Positions 1 to 6,404 of a stretch of DNA of 27,931 nt are shown here, piece by piece. The stretch is from Methanobrevibacter sp. (GTDB taxonomy: Archaea > Methanobacteriota > Methanobacteria > Methanobacteriales > Methanobacteriaceae): contig JAGCBE010000324.1 of the NCBI GenBank assembly GCA_017652345.1, positions 1-27,931 of the forward strand, in the 5' to 3' direction. Positions within the stretch are counted from its first letter, which is position 1. Each line of letters opens with the position of its first letter. A model generated the notes under the pieces. The model worked only from the letters and a program-made list of their open reading frames with translations. It was not told where the DNA came from and made no database searches. The position numbers were made by a program, and so were the translations under genes.

Positions 1-282
1 ATAATTAATTACAATAATATAATATATAATATAATATAGTAATTTTCTTATTAATATGAAAATTACTTAATATTATTTAATAATATATTTAATAATATAT
101 AATAATATTAATAAAATATAATAATAGTAATTTTTGAATTAGAAGATATTTATAGTTTTCTTAGTAAAGAATATATAGATTTTAGTAAAATTTTTGTTAA
201 AAATAATAAGAAAAATTAGCTAAATTATATGAATTATTTTTAGATAAAATAAACAAAATTTGGAACTTAGGAGAATTAAAGA
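1..282. other. AT-rich leader without an intact gene
   Basis: This stretch is almost entirely A and T, with repeated AATAATAT/TTAATAATA units in the first 125 bases and stops in all frames there. No complete gene is visible. From about position 115 the sequence looks more coding-like (see the separate entry at 115-305). The last bases carry an AGGAG ribosome-binding site at about 269-273 serving the gene that starts at 283. I cannot identify a promoter, because AT runs this dense produce TATAAT-like strings by chance. Confidence 0.6.
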
Positions 283-305
283 ATGCCAGAAATAAAGAAA
301 AATGA
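115..305 (+). pseudogene. Possible frameshifted 3' tail of an upstream gene
   Basis: Two short open stretches in adjacent frames join into one plausible protein tail. The first (115-219) reads ...FELEDIYSFLSKEYIDF... and ends at TAG 217-219. The second (210-305) reads ...KLAKLYELFLDKINKIWNLG... and ends at TGA 303-305, overlapping the start of the protease gene, a common operon arrangement. They overlap at an A-rich run (211-215), where a one-base slip or an indel would join them. Upstream, the sequence runs into AT repeats with stops in every frame, and no start codon is visible. In tailed phages the gene before the protease is usually the portal, so this could be a portal tail, but nothing here proves it. 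It could also be non-coding sequence that is open by chance. Confidence 0.3.
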
Positions 306-1827
306 AGAGTTATCTTTAGATGATTCTGTGAAGACAAGTAAAAGTGGCAATCCAATTTTAGGCCGTCTCCAAGGTCCTTGTGCAGATTTTCTGCAACCAA
401 CGAGAAATGGAAGAAAATACGATGAATCTTTATGGGAAAAAGTTTTTAAAGACCCAATAGTTTTAGAGTATTTCAAATGCGGTGGTATTCCTGGAGAATT
501 AGACCATCCTGCTGATAGAACTGAAACATGCTCAGAGAAAATTGCTATTATGATGCCAGAGCCTCCTAAAAAGAATTCTAATGGTCAATTGATAGCAACT
601 TTTGATATATTAGATACTCCTAATGGTAGAATTACATACACATTAGCAAAGTATGGCTATAAACTTGGAATTAGTTCAAGAGGCAGTGGAGACACATATA
701 TTGGATTAGATAATACAGAGCATGTAGATGAAGATTCTTATGATTTTCAGGCTTTCGATGTTGTATTACTTCCCGCTGTTAAGTCAGCAAGAATGAGTTT
801 AATTGATGAATCGTTTGGAAATAATATGACATTTAAGAGAGCTATAAATGAAGCTCTGGAAAAATCTAATGATAATGATAAAAAAATAATGCAGGAAACT
901 CTGCATAATTTGAAGATTGATTATTCCTCTGAAAAGAGTAATAATATAGATGAATCTGTGAGCAATATTGAAGCCAGTAATACAGGGTCAGAATTAGTCA
1001 TGGATTTACAGGAAGCTTTGAAGAAGAATAAAGATTTGGAAAAGCAGATAGCTGGTCTTAAAGATGAGTTATCAGTTTGCTATGCAAAAGATGCCAAGTT
1101 TAATGACTTAAGCGATAAGTATAGAAGTACTATTTCTAAATTATCTGAATCTTTGAAATCAGAAAAAGCTTTAAGGAGAAGAATTTCAACCTTAGAACAA
1201 AAAGTGAATGATTCTAATGCTGATTTAGATGAAAGAAGCAAAGAAATAAATAGATTAACTGAACAAGTTAATAAGCTAAGAGAAAGAGATTCCAATAAGA
1301 GGAATTTAACCGAAGATTTGATTAAGAAAGATGTTGACATTAAATCTCTTAGAGAAAAGCTTGGAAAGTTAAACAAGAATTTGGAAAATTCAGAAAAGAT
1401 ACGAGAGAATTTAGAAGAAAAGAATAGTGTATTAGAAGAAGAGTTGGCCAGCCTTAATAAAGACAACGCCATAAAGTATGCTCAATACACAGAGAAGTTA
1501 AATAAAGAGAAGTCGATTACTGAAAAATATAAGAAGATAGCAAAGAGAGCTATTGAAAAGTATATTGGTATTCAGGCTTTAAGATTAGGAGTATCGAGCA
1601 GTGATATTACTAATAGATTGTCAGAAAATTATTCTTTTGATGACATTGATAAAGTTTGTGAAAACCTTAGAAATTACAATATTAATATGAGTAAGCTTCC
1701 TTTTAGTACTTCTAATTCTGTAGTATCTAAAGTTAAATTGACTGAATCAAAAAATGATTTGCCTATTCAAAAGGGCTATGATGATGAAGTTGACGAGGGT
1801 TTATTAGCATTAGCTAATATAAATTAA
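283..1827 (+). CDS. Prohead protease fused to scaffold-like coiled coil
   Basis: This 514-residue protein combines two head-assembly functions. Residues about 20-175 look like the T4 gp21/herpes assemblin type serine protease: GELDHP with candidate catalytic His75, then GISSRG with candidate Ser131/Ser132, then a hydrophobic FDVVLLPAV strand. Residues about 240-430 are a Lys/Glu/Leu-rich coiled coil typical of scaffolding. Candidate self-cleavage sites of [I/L]-x-E|S type lie right after the protease domain (IDE176|S177), at IDE224|S225, LSE289|S290, and LTE488|S489, 26 residues from the end. In T4 the protease and scaffold are separate proteins; the fused layout is like herpesvirus UL26. The start is supported by AGGAG about ten bases upstream. 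It sits directly before the MCP gene, where it would shape the prohead and then cleave scaffold and capsid protein. The family is confident; the exact catalytic Ser is not. Confidence 0.85.
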   Translation: MPEIKKNEELSLDDSVKTSKSGNPILGRLQGPCADFLQPTRNGRKYDESLWEKVFKDPIVLEYFKCGGIPGELDHPADRTETCSEKIAIMMPEPPKKNSNGQLIATFDILDTPNGRITYTLAKYGYKLGISSRGSGDTYIGLDNTEHVDEDSYDFQAFDVVLLPAVKSARMSLIDESFGNNMTFKRAINEALEKSNDNDKKIMQETLHNLKIDYSSEKSNNIDESVSNIEASNTGSELVMDLQEALKKNKDLEKQIAGLKDELSVCYAKDAKFNDLSDKYRSTISKLSESLKSEKALRRRISTLEQKVNDSNADLDERSKEINRLTEQVNKLRERDSNKRNLTEDLIKKDVDIKSLREKLGKLNKNLENSEKIRENLEEKNSVLEEELASLNKDNAIKYAQYTEKLNKEKSITEKYKKIAKRAIEKYIGIQALRLGVSSSDITNRLSENYSFDDIDKVCENLRNYNINMSKLPFSTSNSVVSKVKLTESKNDLPIQKGYDDEVDEGLLALANIN

Positions 1828-1862
1828 AATTACTAAGAACGAAATTTAAAAGAGGTATAAAA

Positions 1863-1979
1863 ATGACTTTAGTTGAACAATATAAAAATAGATTAAATAT
1901 TTCTGAGAGCGTTTATAGCCGTTCTCATAATGGTGCAAAAATGGATAATAACCGTAAGATTTGCACCGCCAAGTGCCTT
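1863..1979 (+). CDS. Major capsid protein, exon 1 of 3
   Basis: This exon encodes the first 39 residues, starting MTLVEQYKNRLNISESVYSR, with an AGAGG ribosome-binding site at about 1851-1855. It ends ...KCL at GCCTT, and the next in-frame codon, TAA at 1980-1982, lies inside the intron. ISE15|S16 is a candidate prohead-protease site that would remove a 15-residue propeptide, as in T4-like capsid proteins. The 5' splice site was placed after GCCTT because this pairs with the downstream GGAGGC at 1987-1992 to form P1 with a terminal U-G pair, and because joining to CAG at 3081 restores a conserved-looking frame (KCL-QNVERFLNEAF). Confidence 0.85.
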
Positions 1980-3080
1980 TAATACTGGAGGCTATAGGTA
2001 GTAATATCTATAGAAGATAATTTATATGTATGGTTATGTTTATGAGACTGAAAACTTAATAAATGGTAAAAAGTATATTGGAAAGCATGTTTCAGATAAA
2101 TTTGATTTATCATATAAAGGGTCTGGAAGATTGTTAAAGAAAGCCTTTAAAAAATATGGTTTTGAGAATTTTTCATGTAGAATTTTAAAAGAATGTTTTT
2201 CAGAAGAAGATTTGAATGATTCAGAAATCTACTATATTAGATTATTTAATGCAGATATAGATAATAAGTATTATAATATATCTTCTGGTGGAGAACATAG
2301 TATAAAAGGCTTAGTTAATATGTATAATCCAATTACTGATGAAGTTATAGTTTCTCATAAAGATAACATAGATTTTAATATAAATAATGGCTTTATTTTA
2401 GGTATGAGACCACATTCTAGCGAATCTAATTTAAAATTAAGTAATTCTAGAAAAGAATTGGTTGCAATGACAGATGGGTTTAAAACTGTTTGGGTCAAGG
2501 AAAATTTAGTTGATAATTATAAATTAAATGGTTTTAAATTAGGTCTATCTAAGCCTACTAGACCAAATCAAAAAGAAGAAGCTAGAAAATGGGTAAATAA
2601 AGATGGAAAATCTTTTATGGTTAAATCAGAAGATTTAGATAAATATTTAGATGATGGTTATTCTTTAGGGAGAGTAAAATTTTCTCATTTTAATAGAACT
2701 AAACCAGCTTGGAATAAAGGTATCCCATCTTCTGAAGAATCTAAAGAGAAAAATAGACAATCACATTTAAAGAAAAATAAAGTCTAATATATATAAATTA
2801 TTAAAACCTCATGAATTGCTGGAACATCTTATAATGCAATCCACATATTATAAGACAATCAGCAGCCAAGCTACTTAAAAACAAGTAGAAGGTTCAGAGA
2901 CTATCGAAATCATAATTAAGAAGAAAAATCTTAATGAAGAAGAGAGTAGAGTAGGATTTAAGTAAATCCGAAGTATGAGGTATCTATTAGAGGTTAACAC
3001 AATAATAGATAATGATATAGTCCGAACTTATTAGTGATAATAAGAGAAATAGCGGAAACGGCTATTTCGTAACATATTTG
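1980..3080 (+). ncRNA. Group I intron 1 in the capsid gene
   Basis: This self-splicing intron of 1101 bases interrupts the MCP gene. Visible elements: P1 from exon GCCTT with GGAGGC; a P2 stem from two CTATAG copies (1992-1997 and 2007-2012); the conserved core with GACAATCAGCAGCCAAG at 2854-2870 (P4/Q region), GGTTCAGAGACTATCG at 2891-2906 (R/P7 5' side) and ATATAGTCCGAAC near 3015-3027 (P7 3' side/S); then P9-type hairpins; and the end ...TTTCGTAACATATTTG with the terminal G at 3080. The homing endonuclease gene lies between P2 and the core. Core and 3' end closely match intron 2, so the two are paralogues. The intron class is secure; the exact 5' splice base could be off by one. Confidence 0.88.
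2026..2787 (+). CDS. GIY-YIG homing endonuclease of intron 1
   Basis: This 253-residue intron-encoded endonuclease would cut intron-less capsid alleles and so spread the intron. The N-terminus MYGYVYETEN...KKYIGKHV gives the GIY-YIG motif as GYVY and YIG (residues 3-6 and about 18-20), followed by SYKGSG, the helix KKAFKKYGFENF, and a candidate metal-binding Glu in the NDSEIYYI segment. The C-terminal part has repeated short DNA-binding-like segments (KWVNKDGKSFMV, then GYSLGR) and ends with a NUMOD3-like NKGIPSSEESKEKNRQSH. Its start has only a weak Shine-Dalgarno (AGAAG) next to the P2 stem, which fits low expression. It is paralogous to the enzyme in intron 2, with different C-terminal modules. 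The frame is intact, so it may be active. Confidence 0.87.
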   Translation: MYGYVYETENLINGKKYIGKHVSDKFDLSYKGSGRLLKKAFKKYGFENFSCRILKECFSEEDLNDSEIYYIRLFNADIDNKYYNISSGGEHSIKGLVNMYNPITDEVIVSHKDNIDFNINNGFILGMRPHSSESNLKLSNSRKELVAMTDGFKTVWVKENLVDNYKLNGFKLGLSKPTRPNQKEEARKWVNKDGKSFMVKSEDLDKYLDDGYSLGRVKFSHFNRTKPAWNKGIPSSEESKEKNRQSHLKKNKV

Positions 3081-3169
3081 CAGAATGTGGAACGCTTCTT
3101 AAACGAGGCTTTTGAAAATTCTACAGGTACTCAGCGTTCGGATATGGGCATGTTTAAGAAATTCTGCCT
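3081..3169 (+). CDS. Major capsid protein, exon 2 of 3
   Basis: This 89-base exon between two group I introns encodes QNVERFLNEAFENSTGTQRS and on to DMGMFKKFCL. That fits the conserved N-terminal region of T4/myovirus capsid proteins, where a helix is followed by TQRSxxGxxKKF. It would be invisible as a gene by itself. The last base falls within a Leu codon: CT from this exon plus G from exon 3 reads CTG (Leu), followed by AAT CTG ACA. Putting the boundary one base later also gives Leu, so the protein is the same. The boundary after GCCT is preferred because that U pairs with G in AAGGGC at 3178-3183. Confidence 0.85.
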
Positions 3170-4364
3170 TTGTTAATAAGGGCCTGTAAGTAGCAATACT
3201 TATGGAAAGTTAATTTAATAACTATTATTTTATAATGTATACTATAATAGTAGGACAGCAGGTTGCAAACTGTTTTTAAAGCCCTAACTTTAAATTACTA
3301 CTTTTATATACTTTAATCTTTAGGGAGATTTTATATGTACGGGTATATTTATATAACAACGAATACCATTAATGGTATGATTTATATTGGTCAGCATAAA
3401 TCTGAAAGTTTTGATAAAAATTATTATGGAAGCGGAATACATCTTCTTAGTGCAATAGACAAGTATGGCAAAGAAAATTTTAAATGTGAAATTATTGAAG
3501 AGTGCTGTTCTAAAGAAGAATTAGATTTGAGAGAAATTTTTTACATTAACAAATATAATTCCACAGACATTAATATTGGTTACAATATTTCTTTAGGAGG
3601 TTCTGGTATTTGGATAGAGCATCATACAGATGAAACTAAGCAAAAAATATCAAAAGCTAATAAAGGAAAGGTTAGAACTGATGATTGTAAAAAATATTTA
3701 TCTAAAATAAGAAAGAACAGTAGATGGATAAATAATGGCGTAATAAATAAGCATGTTCTTTCTAATGAAGTTGACTATTATATTTCTAATGGGTGGGTTT
3801 TTGGAACCATTGGAAAAAGAAAAAGCCATAAAATGTCTGATGAGACAAAGAAGAAAATAAGTATTTCAAATAAAAAGCCGAAGTTAAAAGAATCTGTTGA
3901 GCATCAAAAAGATTCTTTATTATCTAAAAAATTTCACTGGTATACAAATGGTTTTGAAGAAATTTTGGTATCAGAATTTGATAGTGTTCCAGAAGGTTTT
4001 AATAGAGGTAGACTTCCAGTTTCAGATGAATTTAGAAAAAAATGCGGAAAACGACCAAATAAAAAATAATAGTTTTATATTAATGAAAACGCACTTAACT
4101 GCTGGAAAACCTTAATAATTCTACAGTTGGTTATTAAGACAATCAGCAACCAAGATGGCAAATATTGCCATAAGGTTCAACGACTATCGAAAGTATAATC
4201 AAAGAGAAAAACTTTGATGAATAAACGAGTAGAGTAAAACCCCAAGTGGGGAAGAAATGGTGCGGGTCTTTAGGACGGTAAAAGAACTAAAGATTGTGAT
4301 ATAGTCTAATCTTTATAGTGATATAAAGAGAAATAATGGAAACGATTATTTCGTAATATAAATG
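3170..4364 (+). ncRNA. Group I intron 2 in the capsid gene
   Basis: This second group I intron is 1195 bases long. P1 comes from exon GCCT with AAGGGC, and P2 from GTAAGTA...TACTTAT near 3189-3205. Core elements are GACAATCAGCAACCAAG at 4138-4154, GGTTCAACGACTATCG near 4174-4189 and GATATAGTCTAATC near 4299-4312, with GACTA/TAGTC forming P7. A hairpin GAAATAATGGAAACGATTATTTC precedes the end at ...GTAATATAAATG, closely matching the end of intron 1. The endonuclease gene again lies ahead of the core. An extra segment at 4240-4290 differs from intron 1. The intron was inserted after the same TGCCT(T) exon motif as intron 1. Confidence 0.88.
3335..4069 (+). CDS. GIY-YIG homing endonuclease of intron 2
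   Basis: This 244-residue homing endonuclease begins MYGYIYITTN, then MIYIGQHK, giving GYIY and YIG as the two halves of the nuclease motif; YYGSG and IDKYGKENF follow at the positions seen in the intron 1 enzyme. A candidate catalytic Glu lies in LDLREIFYI. The C-terminal half has two NUMOD3-like helices (TDETKQKISKANKGK and SDETKKKISISNKK) and Trp-Asn/Tyr-x-Asn-Gly segments (RWINNGV, HWYTNGF), probably for site recognition. Its ribosome-binding site AGGGAG at 3322-3327 is clearly better than that of the first enzyme. The frame is complete, with no sign of decay. The target is presumably the exon 2-exon 3 junction, by analogy with other intron endonucleases. Confidence 0.87.
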   Translation: MYGYIYITTNTINGMIYIGQHKSESFDKNYYGSGIHLLSAIDKYGKENFKCEIIEECCSKEELDLREIFYINKYNSTDINIGYNISLGGSGIWIEHHTDETKQKISKANKGKVRTDDCKKYLSKIRKNSRWINNGVINKHVLSNEVDYYISNGWVFGTIGKRKSHKMSDETKKKISISNKKPKLKESVEHQKDSLLSKKFHWYTNGFEEILVSEFDSVPEGFNRGRLPVSDEFRKKCGKRPNKK

Positions 4365-5535
4365 GAATCTGACAACTGTGGCATTACCCAACCTTATAGC
4401 AAATGATCTGGTCATTGTTTCTCCAATGTCTAGTATGTCTGGATTTATTACCTACGTGCAGTACACTGCTGGCACTAATAAGGGCCAAACTAGACAAGGT
4501 GATGTATTTAATGATCCTTTTAAGCTGGGTAATGTTGATGTAAACTACACTGCTGCTCGTGTTGTTGAAAACTTCACTGGTGCCAACAGTGCTGTTGTTG
4601 CTTCTTGGTATCCTGTTTATACTGGTGCTGATGTTGCATCTAAGCCTCAGATTGTTTCTATTACTACTTCTGGTGGTGTGGCTGTTCCTGTTGCTGATGA
4701 TGCTTCTATTACTGTAGCCGATGATGGCAAGACTCTTACTATTTCTAATGGTACTGGTACTGCTATTAATGCTACTGATACTGTTAAAGTTAAGTATGTG
4801 TATGATAACGTAGTTATTCCTCAGAATGATCTTCCTATTGTGAATGCTGAGATGAAGAGCATTTCACTTGTTGCTAAGGCTAGACGGGTCGCAATTTACT
4901 ATTCTCAAATTGCTGCATTCCAAGCCAAACAGGATTATGGCTTCTCATTAGGTGATCAGTTAGCTGAAAAGGCCGTTGGCCAATTGAGTTATGAAATAGA
5001 TACGGAGATCACAGACCTTCTGATTGACCATGCTGAAACTTATTCTGATATGGTATGGTCTAAGACACTCCCTGTTGGTGTGTCTAAATCAGAACACTAT
5101 GAAGGATTTACTGAAATTGTTGAACTGGCAAGAATGCATGTTTATAATCAGACTAAGAGATTTGCTCCTAATTATATGCTGATTGCTTCTGATGTTCTTC
5201 CTATTCTTACCTTTATTAAGGGCTTTACTCCAGCTCCCGCTGGACAGGTTAATGGTCCTTACTTTGCGGGTACACTTAATGCTCTTAAGGTTTTCGTGAC
5301 TCCTAATATTGCTCCTGGTCACTTTGTTATCGGTGTTAATGGTAGTGACATGATGAGTTCTGCTGCTGTGTATGCTCCCTATATGGCTATTGTACCTACT
5401 CAGCTGCTTCAGTATGCTGATGGTGGCACTAGCCAAGGCTGGTCCACACTTTATGACCTGAAAGCTCTTAACACTTATGTTAAGGACGGACATGAGTATT
5501 CTAACCTCTTAGTGCAGGGTTATATTACTGCCTAA
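4365..5535 (+). CDS. Major capsid protein, exon 3 of 3
   Basis: This exon carries the bulk of the capsid protein, from NLTTVALPNLIANDLVIVSP to the stop at 5533-5535. Joined exons give 458 residues, or 443 after the predicted cleavage at ISE15|S16. The LPNLIANDLV...PMSS stretch is the recognisable start of the HK97-fold body in T4-like and jumbo-phage capsid proteins. A Gly/Thr/Asp-rich segment at about 4648-4815 (VSITTSGG...DTVKVKYVYDNVV) looks like an inserted beta-sandwich decorating the shell. Codon use (GCT, GGT, GTT, ACT) and base composition differ from neighbours and fit very high expression. A GTG at 4378 could be taken as a start, but it has no Shine-Dalgarno and lies inside the conserved core. 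A hairpin terminator follows. Confidence 0.93.
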
Positions 5536-5554
5536 AAATAACTAAGATAAATAT

Positions 5555-5589
5555 ACAAATAGAGGGAACTAATAATTCCCTCTATTTGT
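5555..5589 (+). terminator. Hairpin terminator after the capsid gene
   Basis: There is a perfect 14-base-pair inverted repeat, ACAAATAGAGGGAA (5555-5568) and TTCCCTCTATTTGT (5576-5589), with the loop CTAATAA. It lies 20 bases after the MCP stop, where capsid mRNA is often separated from downstream genes. No long T run follows, only the Ts in the stem, so it may act as a partial terminator or a 3' mRNA stabiliser. Confidence 0.7.
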
Positions 5590-5643
5590 CATATAAAAAT
5601 GTAAATATAATTAAGAGAAATCTAAGTAAACTGAGGTGATATT

Positions 5644-6378
5644 TTGGATAGACAGGCTTATTTAGATGAGATAAAATTTAAATTATCTGGTGGTGGAATT
5701 CTTAAATTAGAATTAGATGATAATGCATTTAATCAATTATTGAATTCTAGTTTCAGAGAGATACAAAGATATATAGACACAACAAGAATTGTTACTATCC
5801 CATATGCACCTTGTATAGATGTTAATACTATTAATAACGGTAAAGTAAATGCTGTAGCAAGAATATTTAGGTCAGAAGGATATATTTCAAATTCTGAAAC
5901 TGCTGATTCTGGTGGAGGTTATCCAGTTGACCCCATGGAAGCCACACAATGGCAGTTGCTATCTGGGGTTGGAAATTTATATAATTTCAATGACTATGTT
6001 TATAATTATGCTTCTTGGAACACTTTATTGCAAATTAGAAATACTACATCTACAGATTTAGCATTTAGATTTGATAGGAGTTCTAACAAGCTATATATCA
6101 ATATTTCTTCTGGTATTCCAGATAAAATAACTGTTGAATATGTACCAAGATATGATGATGTTTCTGAGATTGTTTCAGATTTTTGGATTGATATTATAAT
6201 AAGAATGGCAGTTGCTCTTGGAAAAATAGCTCTTGGAAGAGCAAGAACAAGATATACTCAATCTAATGCTTTATGGCAACAAGACGGGCAAATAATGCTT
6301 GATGAAGGAAACTCAGAATTAAATGATTTAAGAGAAAGATTACAGGCTTCTACACAGCTTTGTTATCCTATTGATTAA
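5644..6378 (+). CDS. Putative neck / head-completion protein
   Basis: This 244-residue protein begins at TTG with a strong GAGGTGAT at 5633-5640; no nearby ATG fits as well. It starts with a helical segment (MDRQAYLDEIKFKLSGGGIL, then FNQLLNSSFREIQRYIDTT) and continues into beta-rich sequence with a C-terminal helical part (ALGKIALGRARTRYTQ...). No catalytic motif is seen. The position just after the capsid gene, the size and the N-terminal helix with REIQRYID suggest a T4 gp13-like neck or head-tail adaptor that seals the head after packaging. It has no [I/L]-x-E-S site, unlike the internal head proteins next to it. Sequence motifs alone would not identify it. Confidence 0.5.
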   Translation: MDRQAYLDEIKFKLSGGGILKLELDDNAFNQLLNSSFREIQRYIDTTRIVTIPYAPCIDVNTINNGKVNAVARIFRSEGYISNSETADSGGGYPVDPMEATQWQLLSGVGNLYNFNDYVYNYASWNTLLQIRNTTSTDLAFRFDRSSNKLYINISSGIPDKITVEYVPRYDDVSEIVSDFWIDIIIRMAVALGKIALGRARTRYTQSNALWQQDGQIMLDEGNSELNDLRERLQASTQLCYPID

Positions 6379-6404
6379 CATAAAAAGGAGTAGAGATAAA
6401 TTTA

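Noticed and set aside
1..130. Short AT repeats considered as a CRISPR array, origin or attachment site
   Set aside because: The repeat units are irregular and a few bases long, without spacers or a defined inverted or direct repeat; simple AT richness explains them.
1080..1472. Antisense 130-codon frame opposite the scaffold region
   Set aside because: It is a mirror of the Lys/Glu/Leu coiled coil (Ser/Phe/Leu-rich product), has no ribosome-binding site, and all real genes run the other way.
1863..1982. A free-standing 39-codon gene
   Set aside because: It ends at the intron boundary with a stop made by the intron's first bases; its sequence continues into exon 2 as a normal capsid N-terminus.
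3897..4115. 72-codon frame overlapping the end of the intron 2 endonuclease
   Set aside because: It lies inside the endonuclease frame and runs into the ribozyme core; there is no initiation signal of its own.
4378..5535. Capsid gene starting at GTG 4378
   Set aside because: There is no Shine-Dalgarno, and the conserved N-terminal capsid sequence is found in two upstream exons that join in frame once the group I introns are removed.
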